DNA of 64,000 bases from Vannielia litorea (GTDB lineage: Bacteria; Pseudomonadota; Alphaproteobacteria; Rhodobacterales; Rhodobacteraceae): positions 2,790,001-2,854,000 of the forward strand of contig NZ_JAHVJR010000001.1 of the NCBI RefSeq assembly GCF_019801175.1. The letters run 5' to 3'. Shown here piece by piece: positions 43,510 to 53,616 of the stretch; within the stretch, counting starts at the first letter, position 1; each line of letters begins with the position of its first letter. The notes beneath the pieces were generated by a model. The model did no database searches, was not told the DNA's origin, and saw only the letters and a program-made list of their open reading frames with translations. A program made the translations under genes and the position numbers.

Positions 43510-44798
43510 TTCATGCTCTCCGGCAGGAAGAGGACCAGCGCGGGGAAGGCGATGAGGAGGATCAGGCGCAGCACGTCGATAGTGACGAAGGGCAGGACGC
43601 CGCGGAAGATCGTGACCAGGCTCACCTCCCGCGCGATCGAGTTGATTACGTAAACGTTCATCCCCACGGGCGGGGTGATCAGGCCCAACTCGACTGTCAT
43701 TACGATGATGATGCCGAACCAGACGGGATCGAACCCGAGTTCGGACACGACCGGAAAGACGATGGGCACCATCAGGATGATCATTGCCATCGCGTCAAGG
43801 AAGCAGCCCATGACGAAGAAGAGCAGCAGGATCAGGGCCAGCGTGCCGTAGGTTCCGGCCCCCAGTTCGGTGAGGAACATGGTGATGTTCTGCGGCACCT
43901 GAGTCACCGCGAGGAAGTAACCGAAGAGGGTGGCACCGATCAGCACAACGTAGATCGACACCGAGGTGCGCAGCGCTTCGGTGAGGCCGTCGAGCAGGCT
44001 GGTCCAGTTCAGGCGGCGGCGGAGCAGGCCGATGATGGCAGTCATGGTTGCGCCCACGGCGGCAGCTTCGGTTGCGGTGACGATGCCGAAGTACATCGAC
44101 AGGATGACCGAGATGAAGAGCAGGCCTACGGCCCAGATGCCCTTGAGCGAGCCCAGGGCCTCAGGCAAATGGAATGGCTCTGCGGCAGGCAGGTGGCGGC
44201 CGTACCAGACGCGGACGGTGAGCATGTAGAGCAGCACGGCGAGGATGCCGGGCACGATGCCCGCGATGAAGAGTGTGCCGATATCGGTTTCGGTGATGAA
44301 GCCGTAGATCGCGAGCACCACGGAGGGCGGGATCAAGATACCCAGCGTCCCGCCCGCCGCGATGATGCCGGTCGAGGCGGCGTCTGGGTAGCCGGATTTC
44401 TTCATTTCCGGGTAGGCGATGTTGGTCATGGTGGCCGCGGTGGCGACGGATGAGCCGCAGATGGCGGCGAAACCGCCGCAGGCCCCAACCGAGGCCAGCC
44501 CGAGGCCGCCCTTGAAACCGCCCAGCCATGCCCGGCCGGCCCGGAACAGCTCGGCCGACATGCCGGAGCGGGTGGCCAGCACCCCCATCAGGATGAAGAG
44601 CGGAATCAGGGTGAGGTTAAAGTCGGTGATGGTCGCGATGGGCGATTGGAAGAGCAGGTTCATCGCGGGCGAAGGGTGGACGACCACCGCAAAGCCGCCA
44701 ACGCCGACGATGCCCATGGCAACCCCGATCGGCACCCGGAGGGCCATCATGCCGAAGAGGGCAGCGAAACCTGCGACCGCCGCGAGCTCGTTGGTCAT
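43506..44798 (-). CDS. TRAP transporter large permease (DctM type)
   Basis: This 430-residue protein with about 12 membrane segments has DctM-type motifs: SPIATITDFNLTLIPLFILM, GACGGFAAICGSSVATAATM, GGTLGILIPPSVVLAIYGFI and ELGLITPPVGMNVYVINSI. It forms the translocation part of a DctPQM system whose small permease and binding protein are encoded upstream. The likely substrate is the carboxylic acid activated by the facing ligase operon. Confidence 0.93.
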   Translation of the reverse strand: MTNELAAVAGFAALFGMMALRVPIGVAMGIVGVGGFAVVVHPSPAMNLLFQSPIATITDFNLTLIPLFILMGVLATRSGMSAELFRAGRAWLGGFKGGLGLASVGACGGFAAICGSSVATAATMTNIAYPEMKKSGYPDAASTGIIAAGGTLGILIPPSVVLAIYGFITETDIGTLFIAGIVPGILAVLLYMLTVRVWYGRHLPAAEPFHLPEALGSLKGIWAVGLLFISVILSMYFGIVTATEAAAVGATMTAIIGLLRRRLNWTSLLDGLTEALRTSVSIYVVLIGATLFGYFLAVTQVPQNITMFLTELGAGTYGTLALILLLFFVMGCFLDAMAMIILMVPIVFPVVSELGFDPVWFGIIIVMTVELGLITPPVGMNVYVINSIAREVSLVTIFRGVLPFVTIDVLRLILLIAFPALVLFLPESMK

Positions 44799-45340
44799 TT
44801 CTGCGTATCCTCTTGCGTGCGCGCCTCGGCGCCATCGAACTCTTCAAGATCGGAGCCGTGGACGAAGATCCGCCAAAGGCGCAGAACGGTGGTGACGAGG
44901 GCCGCGACCAGCCCCAGCCAGATCGCCAGAAAGAACGGCCAGTGCGGCAGGCGCAGATCCATCGTGGTGTCGCCGGAGCGGAAGGTGGCCTCGACCCGCT
45001 CGCCGATCTTCCAGGTCATCGCCAGCGTGAAGAGTAAGAGAACCGCCCAGGCGAAGCCCGACAACCAGAGGCGCGCACGTGGCCCAACGGCCTGAGCGAC
45101 GATGTCGACCTTGATGTGCGAGCCATGCCAGGCGACTGAAGCCATACCCCAAGCGATGGCCACGCCAAGCAGCAAACGCGAGGAATCGAAGGCATCCGGC
45201 AGGGGGCGCGCAAACCCGTAGCGCCCGATTGCGGAGACGACGATCAGGAGGGTGACGCCGCCAAGCATTAGGCCAGCGATGCGCTCGATTGACAGGACGA
45301 CACGGTCGACGAAGCGCCGCTTTTCAGTGGGTTGTGTCAT
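44795..45340 (-). CDS. TRAP transporter small permease (DctQ type)
   Basis: This 181-residue protein has four membrane segments, with the DctQ-type motif GRYGFARPLPDAFDSSRLLLG and WHGSHIKVDIVAQAV. The C-terminal tail is acidic. I take the ATG at 45340, which has aggacagg ahead; a GTG at 45352 is an alternative start without a clear ribosome-binding site. It overlaps the DctM start by 4 bases. Confidence 0.88.
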   Translation of the reverse strand: MTQPTEKRRFVDRVVLSIERIAGLMLGGVTLLIVVSAIGRYGFARPLPDAFDSSRLLLGVAIAWGMASVAWHGSHIKVDIVAQAVGPRARLWLSGFAWAVLLLFTLAMTWKIGERVEATFRSGDTTMDLRLPHWPFFLAIWLGLVAALVTTVLRLWRIFVHGSDLEEFDGAEARTQEDTQK

Positions 45341-45399
45341 CCTGTCCTGCACGTGGTCCGCAGGTAACTGTCAATCGCTTTGCGCATCGCCGGGCCAGC

Positions 45400-46419
45400 T
45401 CAGTAAGCTGCGTCGTTGGCTTCGAGCGCGGCCTTGTAGGCTTCGAGGATGGCGTCGGCATCGCCGCCCTTGGCGGTGACGCTTTCTTTCCACTCGTCGA
45501 TGAGCGGCAGGGCCGCCTCGCGCCACGCCGCGACCTCTTCGTCGGTCGGCGTGTTGAAGGTCTGGCCGCTGTCAGCCATCAACTTGTCGCGCGCGGCCAT
45601 GTCATCCTCGAGCCAGCCTGCGGCGGTTTTGGCGGACCAATCGGGCGTGCAGTGGTCGTCGATCACAGCCTTGTTCTCGTCAGAGAGCCCATCATAGCTG
45701 CCTTGGTTCATAACCATGACCTGAGACGAGAGGTAGAAGGGCATGTCGAGGTGGACCGGCACCTCATCGGTCAGCTTGAAATCGAACATTGCGCCCCAGG
45801 GGAACGTCACCGCTTCTGCGGTGCCCTTGGAGAGCGCCTCGCGCACTTCGGGGGCGGGCACCTGAACCGGGCCGCCGCCAAGCAGCGAGACGAAGCGGGC
45901 CATGGTGGCGTGGGCCGGGCGGATGTTCTTGCCTTTGACGTCCTCTGGCGAGGTGATTGTTTCCTGGCTGTGCAGGGCGCCGGGGCCGTGGGGATGGACA
46001 AAGCAGACCTTCACATCGCTCATCTCCGCTGCTGCGCCATTCTCCATGTACCACTCGTGGATCGCCTTGGCGGCGGCGACGCTGTCATCGGCCATGAAGG
46101 GAATTTCGGTCAACGCGTAGATCGGAAACCGCCCGGCGGTGTATCCGGGGTTCACGTAGGCGATGTCGACGATGCCCTGTTGTGCCATGTCGTAATGGTC
46201 GGGCGCCTTGCCAAGCTGCTGGGCCGGGAAGATCTGGATGGCGATCCGGCCTTCGGAGGCCTCCTGGACCGACTCGGCCCAAGGATTGATGCCCTTGGTT
46301 GCGGGCGCGATGGTCGGCGGCACCCAATGTGACAGGCGCAGCGTGACCTCTTGAGCAACAGCGGCATTCCCCGCGGTGAGCGAAAGCAGAGCGCCGAGCG
46401 CAACGGAAACTTTTTTCAT
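45400..46419 (-). CDS. TRAP transporter solute-binding protein (DctP type)
   Basis: This 339-residue periplasmic receptor has a signal peptide (MKKVSVALGALLSLTAGNAA) and the DctP-type opening VTLRLSHWVPPTIAPATKGI, followed by IFPAQQLGKAPDHYDMAQQG. I chose the ATG at 46419, with ggagg 5 bases ahead. It heads the DctP-DctQ-DctM-MarR operon. Its promoter overlaps the perfect palindrome at 46461-46474. It probably binds the carboxylate degraded by the facing operon. Confidence 0.92.
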   Translation of the reverse strand: MKKVSVALGALLSLTAGNAAVAQEVTLRLSHWVPPTIAPATKGINPWAESVQEASEGRIAIQIFPAQQLGKAPDHYDMAQQGIVDIAYVNPGYTAGRFPIYALTEIPFMADDSVAAAKAIHEWYMENGAAAEMSDVKVCFVHPHGPGALHSQETITSPEDVKGKNIRPAHATMARFVSLLGGGPVQVPAPEVREALSKGTAEAVTFPWGAMFDFKLTDEVPVHLDMPFYLSSQVMVMNQGSYDGLSDENKAVIDDHCTPDWSAKTAAGWLEDDMAARDKLMADSGQTFNTPTDEEVAAWREAALPLIDEWKESVTAKGGDADAILEAYKAALEANDAAY

Positions 46420-46460
46420 GTGATCCTCCCTGAGATACGGCCTCCTCGCCGTATTTGATT

Positions 46461-46474
46461 GTTGGATATCCAAC
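46461..46474. promoter_or_regulatory. Perfect 14-bp palindrome, MarR operator candidate
   Basis: gttggatatccaac is a perfect palindrome 42 bases upstream of the DctP start. On the minus strand a ttgaga hexamer (46486-46491) followed by 17 bases and tatcca (46463-46468) would make a promoter whose -10 falls inside the palindrome. That geometry fits repression by a MarR dimer. Confidence 0.7.
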
Positions 46475-46687
46475 ATTAAGAAGATTCTCAACAGAAACTT
46501 TCTTTGGGTGCCGGATGCGGGCGGTGGTCCGGAGCGCCCAAGGCGAGTGGGCAGCCGGGGCGCGCTCTTGTGGTCGACGGAGCGGTATAATACATCTGCG
46601 CTCACGGGTGACCCCCGGTGCCAGCAACGCCGCTACGACGCAGTGCCAGCGACCTCACGAGAAACCGGCTCATGAAGGTTCTGACGC

Positions 46688-47566
46688 ATGGCACGACCCC
46701 ATATTTTACCCCGCACAACTCTGACGGCGCGCGTTGCCGCATTGGTACTCGCCGTGGCGCTGGCCGGCCCCACTATGGCGCAAGACGCTGGCCGCAGGGT
46801 GGTATCGCTCGGCGGGGCCGTGACCGAGATTATCTATGCGCTCGGGGAGCAGGACAGGTTGGTGGCGCGCGACAGCACCTCGACCTTTCCGGCGGAGGCC
46901 ACTGGGCTGCCAGATGTGGGCTACGTGCGGGCTCTGTCGTCCGAGGGCGTGCTCTCTGTCGCACCCGACATGATCCTCGCAGAAGAAAGCAGCGGGCCGC
47001 AGGAAACGCTGGATGTGCTGGAGGCGGCACAGGTGCCACTTGTTGTGGTGCCTGATGGCTACGACGGCCCGGCGATCCGCCGGAAGATCGAGATCGTGGC
47101 CGAGGCGCTGGGCGTGCCCGAAAAGGGAGAGGCGCTAGCCGCGGAGGTCGAGGCCACGCTGGCGGAGGCCGTGGAAGGTGCGCGACCTGATCAGCCCGTG
47201 CGCGTGCTCTTCGTGCTCTCGATGCAGGGCGGACGGATCATGGCGGCGGGACGGGGCAGCTCGGCTGAAGCGATCATCTCGCTTGCCGGGGGAGTGAACG
47301 CGCTTGAGGGCTTCAATGGCTACAGCCAGGTGTCGGACGAGGCGGTGCTGGAGGCCGCGCCAGAGGTGATCTTGATGATGGAACGTGGCGGAGACCACGG
47401 CGGCGACAGTGCGGATGTGCTGGCGCATCCGGTGCTGGGGCAGACCCCAGCTGCCGAGTCCGGCGCAGTGCTCCGTCTGCCGGGGCTTCTGCTGCTCGGT
47501 TTCGGCCCGCGAACGCCGGAAGCAGTGACTGCCCTGAGCAGCGCGCTGAAGGCCGCGCGGCCCTGA
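46688..47566 (+). CDS. hmuT: Heme ABC transporter substrate-binding protein
   Basis: This 292-residue periplasmic hemin-binding protein has a signal peptide ending near GPTMAQDAG and the pattern RRVVSLGGAVTEIIYALGEQ, STFPAEATGLPDVGYVRALS and LSMQGGRIMAAGRGSSAEAI. All are typical of HmuT/ShuT. It carries heme from the TonB receptor to the permease HmuU, encoded 6 bases downstream. The 268-base upstream region shared with the dctP gene contains a tataat hexamer at 46586-46591. Confidence 0.92.
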   Translation: MARPHILPRTTLTARVAALVLAVALAGPTMAQDAGRRVVSLGGAVTEIIYALGEQDRLVARDSTSTFPAEATGLPDVGYVRALSSEGVLSVAPDMILAEESSGPQETLDVLEAAQVPLVVVPDGYDGPAIRRKIEIVAEALGVPEKGEALAAEVEATLAEAVEGARPDQPVRVLFVLSMQGGRIMAAGRGSSAEAIISLAGGVNALEGFNGYSQVSDEAVLEAAPEVILMMERGGDHGGDSADVLAHPVLGQTPAAESGAVLRLPGLLLLGFGPRTPEAVTALSSALKAARP

Positions 47567-47572
47567 GCCCGG

Positions 47573-48667
<1,095 letters not shown>

Positions 48668-48674
48668 GGCCGCG

Positions 48675-49460
48675 ATGCTGAGCGCGACCGATATCCACGT
48701 GCGCCTCTCCCGGACGCCGGTGCTGAACGGTGCCTCGCTCACGGCCCGACCAGGCGAGGTTTCAGTGATCGTGGGACCGAACGGTTCGGGCAAGACGACG
48801 CTCCTGCGGGCGATCACGCAGGAAGTTGGCTTCGAGGGCGAGATCCGGCTGGACGGGGAAGACATTACCGCCCTGCCCGGCTGGAAGCTGGCGGCCCGGC
48901 GGGCGGTGCTGCCGCAGCACAGCCGCATCGCCTTTCCGTTCACGGTGGCCGAAATCGTGCGCCTTGGGATGACCGCCGCCGCCACACCGCCGCCAAAAGG
49001 CCGGGTCGCCGAAGCGCTGGAACGGGTCGGCCTCGCGGGCTTTGCCGGGCGGCCCTATGCCGCGCTCTCTGGCGGGGAGCAACAGCGGGTGCAACTGGCT
49101 CGCGTGCTGACGCAGGTCTGGGAGCCGGTGGGGCCGGAGGGCGCTCGCTGGCTCCTGCTCGATGAGCCGGTTTCCTCGCTCGACATCGGCCACCAGCTCG
49201 AGGTGATGGAATTGCTTGCGGGCTATGCCGCGGCGGGCGGTGGTGTGGTGGCGGTGATGCACGACCTCAACCTGACCGCCATGTATGCCGACCACGTAAT
49301 GCTGATGGCTGGCGGGTTGATGCAGGCGAGCGGCGCCCCGGCAGACGTACTGACCGATGCGAACCTGACGCGGGCTTATGGCTGTGCATTGCGGGTCAAC
49401 ACCGCGCCGCCTGCCCCCGCAACCTTCCTTTTGCCTCACACCGCCCGGCCAACGGGCTGA
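48675..49460 (+). CDS. hmuV: Heme ABC transporter ATP-binding protein
   Basis: This 261-residue ATPase has Walker A GPNGSGKTTLLRAI, signature LSGGEQQRVQLARVL, Walker B WLLLDEPVSSLDI and the H-loop VMHDLNLTAMY. It powers the HmuU permease. It is seven bases after hmuU and 34 bases before the monooxygenase gene. Confidence 0.93.
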   Translation: MLSATDIHVRLSRTPVLNGASLTARPGEVSVIVGPNGSGKTTLLRAITQEVGFEGEIRLDGEDITALPGWKLAARRAVLPQHSRIAFPFTVAEIVRLGMTAAATPPPKGRVAEALERVGLAGFAGRPYAALSGGEQQRVQLARVLTQVWEPVGPEGARWLLLDEPVSSLDIGHQLEVMELLAGYAAAGGGVVAVMHDLNLTAMYADHVMLMAGGLMQASGAPADVLTDANLTRAYGCALRVNTAPPAPATFLLPHTARPTG

Positions 49461-49494
49461 CACTCAAACCAACATCCTCGAAAGGAGAAGTCAC

Positions 49495-49809
49495 ATGTAT
49501 CTGGCAATGAACCGCTTTACCGTGAAGACTGACAACGCGGAGGCCTTTGAGGCGCTCTGGCTCGGGCGCGACACGCACCTCAAGGAGATGGAGGGCTTTC
49601 GCGAGTTTCACATGCTGAAGGGGCCAGAGCGGGAAGATGGCACAATCCTCTACGCCTCCCACACGGTTTGGGAGAGCGAGGAAACGTTTCGCGCATGGAC
49701 CCGCTCCGAGCAGTTCAGGGCATCGCACGCCAAGGCGGGCGGACCGGACAATCTGTTTGAGGGCCACCCGCAGTTCGAGGGCTTCGCCCCGATCCAGCAC
49801 ATCGGCTGA
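49495..49809 (+). CDS. IsdG/HmuQ-like heme-degrading monooxygenase (ABM domain)
   Basis: This 104-residue protein is a single antibiotic-biosynthesis-monooxygenase (dimeric alpha-beta barrel) domain. The residues used by IsdG-type heme oxygenases appear at matching positions: Asn6 (AMNRF), Trp68 (FRAW) and His78 (RASHAK). Its place as the last gene of the hmu operon supports a role in cleaving imported heme to free iron, as in HmuQ/HmuD of rhizobia. The aaaggag ribosome-binding site lies 7 bases ahead. Another quinol-type monooxygenase activity is possible but less likely here. Confidence 0.85.
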   Translation: MYLAMNRFTVKTDNAEAFEALWLGRDTHLKEMEGFREFHMLKGPEREDGTILYASHTVWESEETFRAWTRSEQFRASHAKAGGPDNLFEGHPQFEGFAPIQHIG

Positions 49810-49833
49810 GACCGCCCTGCCCCAAAAACGAAA

Positions 49834-49868
49834 CCGCCGCGTGCCCGTAGCACGCGGCGGTTCTTTTT
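49834..49868. terminator. Bidirectional intrinsic terminator
   Basis: A perfect 11-bp stem ccgccgcgtgc / gcacgcggcgg (49834-49860) is followed by ttcttttt on the plus strand. On the minus strand it is followed by tttcgttttt. It ends both the hmu operon and the convergent TonB receptor gene. Confidence 0.95.
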
Positions 49869-49885
49869 GTCCCTTTGGTACGACT

Positions 49886-51883
49886 TCAGAACGTGAAGGC
49901 GGCAGAGACCTCCAGTGAACGACCCGGCTGGGCGAGTTCGTTGGGGTAGATCGTGTACTGCTGGTCAAAGACGTTGTCGATGCCCACGCGGAAACTGCTG
50001 CCAGCCATTGCCTTGCTGCTCGGGGTCCATGCTGCGTAGAGATCGAGGGTCTGCCAGCTTTCACCCGCAACACCAGTGGACGGCACGCGGTTTTGTTCGG
50101 CGGCAAAGGTGGCGCGGGCGCCGAAGAGCCAGTCTTCGTCGGGGCGGTAACCCGCCTCCAGTGTGAGCCTGTCTTGCGGAATGGAGGCCAGCGGATCACC
50201 GTCATCACCTTCGCCCCGGGCGATGGAGAGGCCGCCGCCGACGAACCATGCGGCGGTGTCGTAGCGGGCTTCGGCCTCCATCCCCCAAAGCCGGCCATCG
50301 ACATTGTCGGAGGTGGTGGTGCCGGCGAAGATATCGACCGTCTGCTCGATGTAATTCTTCACGTCTGCATTGTAGAGGCTGACCGAGAAGCTGAGCTTGT
50401 CGTCCGTCTGCCGGAAGCCGCGCTTTTCGAACCGGGCGCCGACTTCAAACTGAGTGGACTCTTCAGGCTTCAGGTCCGGGTTGGGAACGAAGAAGTTGTC
50501 GGGCGGGAAGCCGAAGGGATTGCCCGGAAAGTGCAGCCCATCGTTGTAGAGTTCGCTCAAAGAAGGCGCGCGATAAGCCCGGGACAGGTTGGCGAAGACC
50601 TGCCAATTCTCGTTGGGGCGGTAGCTGACGCCGATGCGGGGCGAGAAGAACTCTTCTTCGACATCGGCGAGCGAAGCGTCGCCTGGCTTTCGGTTGTAGG
50701 CATCGTAGCGGGCCCCCGCGATCAGGTCGAACTGCGGTGACAGCTCAAAGGTGGCTTCGGCGAAGATCCCGGTCGTCATTGCCTCAGCGGGCGGGAAGGT
50801 GGAGCGGGGCGCGCCATCGCGTGTGCCCTCTTGGCTCTCCTTGAAGACCTCAAGCCCGTAGACCACCTCAACTGGCACCCCGAAATCGAGCCGGGAGCGG
50901 TTGATGACCTCCAGCCCGAGACTGTCGTAGGTGGTTTCATCGAGGCGCGGGGCGCTTACGCGGTCTTCGGTGATCTTCAGCCGGTCGCCGTAGAAGAGCA
51001 CGGAAAGGTCCAACGCATCGGAGCCCTCGGGGGCATAGTCCCAACTGAAGCGGAAGCTTTGCTCATCAGCCTCGCGGTTCACCTCCGGGTTGGAACTGGA
51101 GGGCGCGCCATTGGCCGAGGCCAGCGTGAGGGCGCTGTCGTGATAGTCGGAGAAGCTGAACTCGACCCGGCTGTCGGCGGAAGGCTCGAAGCCGAGCTTG
51201 ATCATGGCATTCTGCTGGTCGAGCTCGGAGAATGGAATGTCGGCGCCGTCGCCGGAGGTGTAATTGTCGGTGGTGTCGCGGGTGCCCAGGAACATGAGCG
51301 CATCCCAATTGCCCCAGTCTGCATAGACAGCGGTGTTGGCCGACCATTGCCCGCCGTTTGTTGAGTAACCCATGCCGACCCGAGCGCCGATGGTGCGGCC
51401 CTCTTCCAGCAGATCATCGGCATCGACGGTATCAACAGAGATGACCCCGCCCAGCGCGCCGGAGCCGTAGAGCGTGGAGCCGCCGCCGCGCACCACTTCG
51501 ACGCGCTTGACCAGTGCCGGATCGAGGAAAAAGCGCCCGCGGTGACCTTGGTTGAAGTTGAAACGCCCGCCATCGAAACGCAGCACGATCTGATCGTCAG
51601 TGAAGCCGCGGATGTTGGGCTCTAGCGCGATCGCCCGTGGGCCGCCTCCGATGGTGACGCCCGGGATATCGCCGATAAGCTCGTTAAAATCGCCAGCCTG
51701 CCTGTTGAGCAGGTTTTCGGCGTCCACTGCTGTGACGGAAACCGGTGTATCGAGGATGAGACGCTCGGTCCGTGCGGCGGATTCCACGTAGATCGGGTCA
51801 AGTGTGAAGGCGCTTTGCTGCGCCCAAGCAGGAGCCGCGAGTGCTACGGCTGCCGTGGTCGTATAGAGTGAGAATTGGCGCAT
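49886..51883 (-). CDS. hmuR: TonB-dependent heme receptor
   Basis: This 665-residue outer-membrane receptor has a signal peptide (MRQFSLYTTTAAVALAAPAWAQQ), a likely TonB box near LDPIYVESA and a plug domain (TPVSVTAVDAENLL, PNIRGFTDDQIVLRFDGGRF). The 22-stranded barrel ends in an aromatic residue (AAFTF). The heme-receptor signature is visible: the FRAP-like YRAPSLSELYNDG, a histidine in GLHFPGN, and the NPDL box PNPDLKPEE. I chose the ATG at 51883, with gaagggg 5 bases ahead. It faces the hmuTUV operon and should deliver heme to HmuT. Confidence 0.92.
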   Translation of the reverse strand: MRQFSLYTTTAAVALAAPAWAQQSAFTLDPIYVESAARTERLILDTPVSVTAVDAENLLNRQAGDFNELIGDIPGVTIGGGPRAIALEPNIRGFTDDQIVLRFDGGRFNFNQGHRGRFFLDPALVKRVEVVRGGGSTLYGSGALGGVISVDTVDADDLLEEGRTIGARVGMGYSTNGGQWSANTAVYADWGNWDALMFLGTRDTTDNYTSGDGADIPFSELDQQNAMIKLGFEPSADSRVEFSFSDYHDSALTLASANGAPSSSNPEVNREADEQSFRFSWDYAPEGSDALDLSVLFYGDRLKITEDRVSAPRLDETTYDSLGLEVINRSRLDFGVPVEVVYGLEVFKESQEGTRDGAPRSTFPPAEAMTTGIFAEATFELSPQFDLIAGARYDAYNRKPGDASLADVEEEFFSPRIGVSYRPNENWQVFANLSRAYRAPSLSELYNDGLHFPGNPFGFPPDNFFVPNPDLKPEESTQFEVGARFEKRGFRQTDDKLSFSVSLYNADVKNYIEQTVDIFAGTTTSDNVDGRLWGMEAEARYDTAAWFVGGGLSIARGEGDDGDPLASIPQDRLTLEAGYRPDEDWLFGARATFAAEQNRVPSTGVAGESWQTLDLYAAWTPSSKAMAGSSFRVGIDNVFDQQYTIYPNELAQPGRSLEVSAAFTF

Positions 51884-52341
51884 TTGGTCCCCTTCCGCCA
51901 TGCGTTGCTCTGTGCAGGCCTGCCGGTAGGGTGGGTTGCGCTGATCGGGCACTAAGAAATCTGATAAAAATTGTCAAGTATACTGATTTATCGGAATCGA
52001 TCAGATCGACGCGCCGATGCCGCGAGGAGGCTAGAGGTCGGCTTTGGGGCAAACGGGTTTCAGTGACTGGAGTTAACACCGGGAAAGCCCCGCGCCCGCA
52101 GATCGGCGCGGCAAACGGGGGCTCAATTCAGTTGCAGCTCCGCAGGTTTTTCGCACTTGCGTCAAGCCGCTGATCGACCAGAGTGCGCGGGCGACTGGAA
52201 GGGCTCGTCAGACTCTGCGTGGGCGCGGCCAAGCATCCCGCCTTTCTCGCATCGCGAAAACTGATAGTCATTTTTCTCTGTTATCAAGAAAGATTGCCGG
52301 GGTTAGCCTGTCCGAACAGCCAGCATTCCTTGGGAGGAGAG
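51884..52341. other. 458-base divergent region between hmuR and the aconitase X operon
   Basis: The left part holds the iron-box candidate at 51962-51976 and further AT-rich dyads up to 52012. The right part has tgata (52262-52266) / tatca (52282-52286) inverted arms in an AT-rich stretch about 60 bases before the aconitase X start. No gene is convincing here. Both operon promoters must lie within it. Confidence 0.55.
51962..51976. promoter_or_regulatory. Candidate iron-responsive box (TGA-N9-TCA)
   Basis: tgataaaaattgtca has the TGA-N9-TCA pattern described for RirA/Iron-Rhodo regulators in alphaproteobacteria. It lies about 80 bases upstream of the heme receptor start in an AT-rich segment that also contains tatact and ttgaca. 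Iron-controlled expression of hmuR is the expected consequence. Confidence 0.5.
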
Positions 52342-53616
52342 ATGCAGCTAACTGACACCGAAAAAGCCATGCGCGACGGTTCAAGCGGCCCCGCGGTGGC
52401 CCGTTCGATGGACCTTCTGATCCGATATGGAGAGGCACTGGGCGCCGAGCGCCTAGTGGAAACGCGCAATGTGGCGGGGGCCTACAATGCCTCTACGCCC
52501 TCGGTGCGCAGCCTCGCCGAAGAGGGCTTCGACAGGGTGTTCTCCGAGCTGAACCTCGATAGTGACGAAGTAGTGGATGTGCCGCGCATGGCGGTCCCGA
52601 CCTGCCAGCTGATCACCGGGATCGACCTCGACAACCACGAACTTCAAGGCGCCGACCCCGCGCTGGTGGAGATGCAGCGCGCAGGCGAGAAATACCTAGG
52701 CAAGCGCGGCGTCAACATGATGTGCACCTGCACGCCCTATCAGGTCGGCAACGTACCGGTGCAGGGCGAGCATTGCGCCTGGATGGAGAGCTCTGCGGTG
52801 ATCTACTGCAACTCGGTTCTGGGCGCGCGCACCAACGTTGAGGGCAAAGAAAGCACCGGTGCCGCCGGTCTGACCGGACGCATCCCCTATTGGGGCCTGC
52901 ACCGCCCCGAGAACCGCTTTGCCAACCGGTTGATCCGGGTCGAGACCGAGGTGAACGACATGGCCGACTGGGGCGTGCTCGGCTACTTCACCGGCTTCGA
53001 GGTGGAAGAGAACAAGCCTGCGTTCGAGGGGCTGACCCACCTGCCCGACCTGATGAAGCTCAAGCACTTCGGCGCCGCTGCCGCCTCCTCGGGCGGGGTG
53101 GAGATGTATCACCTGCCGGGGATCACTCCTGAAGCGCCAACGATGGACGCGGCCTTTGGCGGCGCGGCCCGGCCCGAAGCCATTGTCTTCGGTGAGGCCG
53201 AGAAGCGGCGGACATGGGCGCGGCTGCAGAACGCGACCGACCGTAAGCTCGATTTCGTAATGCTTGGCTGCCCGCACAACTCGATTGAGCAGATGTCGCT
53301 GGTGGCCGAGTTGCTCGAAGGGCGGAAGATCCACCCCGACACAGCGCTCTGGGTGCACACCCCCCGCGCCATTCGGCAGATCGCGGATCGCTCCGGCTAC
53401 ACCGATATCATCCGTGCCGCCGGCGGTGAGGTGATGTCGGACACCTGCCCCTCGATTTCGCGGCGGATGCCAAAGGGCGTGCGCGTAATCGCGACCGACA
53501 GCGCCAAGCAGGCGCATTACCTGCCCGCCATCGGCAAGGTGCAGGGCTGGTTCGGCTCGGTGCAACAATGCGTCGATAGCGCCGTAGCTGGTGAATGGCT
53601 GGGGGTGGTGCAATGA
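52342..53616 (+). CDS. Aconitase X (AcnX) large subunit
   Basis: This 424-residue hydro-lyase-type protein belongs to the aconitase X family (DUF521). Cysteines in the expected cluster or active-site positions are visible in NMMCTCTPYQ, MLGCPHNSIEQ and MSDTCPSIS. Characterised bacterial AcnX proteins are cis-3-hydroxy-L-proline dehydratases, and archaeal ones act on phosphomevalonate. The ATG at 52342 has ggagg 5 bases ahead. The small swivel subunit is encoded next, overlapping by 4 bases. No proline-pathway genes lie nearby, so the substrate is open. Confidence 0.9.
   Translation: MQLTDTEKAMRDGSSGPAVARSMDLLIRYGEALGAERLVETRNVAGAYNASTPSVRSLAEEGFDRVFSELNLDSDEVVDVPRMAVPTCQLITGIDLDNHELQGADPALVEMQRAGEKYLGKRGVNMMCTCTPYQVGNVPVQGEHCAWMESSAVIYCNSVLGARTNVEGKESTGAAGLTGRIPYWGLHRPENRFANRLIRVETEVNDMADWGVLGYFTGFEVEENKPAFEGLTHLPDLMKLKHFGAAAASSGGVEMYHLPGITPEAPTMDAAFGGAARPEAIVFGEAEKRRTWARLQNATDRKLDFVMLGCPHNSIEQMSLVAELLEGRKIHPDTALWVHTPRAIRQIADRSGYTDIIRAAGGEVMSDTCPSISRRMPKGVRVIATDSAKQAHYLPAIGKVQGWFGSVQQCVDSAVAGEWLGVVQ

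Noticed and set aside
46592..46687. Possible riboswitch-like leader before hmuT, with gtgccagc repeated
   Set aside because: Cobalamin or SAM riboswitch blocks are not in the right order. Only a short direct repeat and a small palindrome are present.
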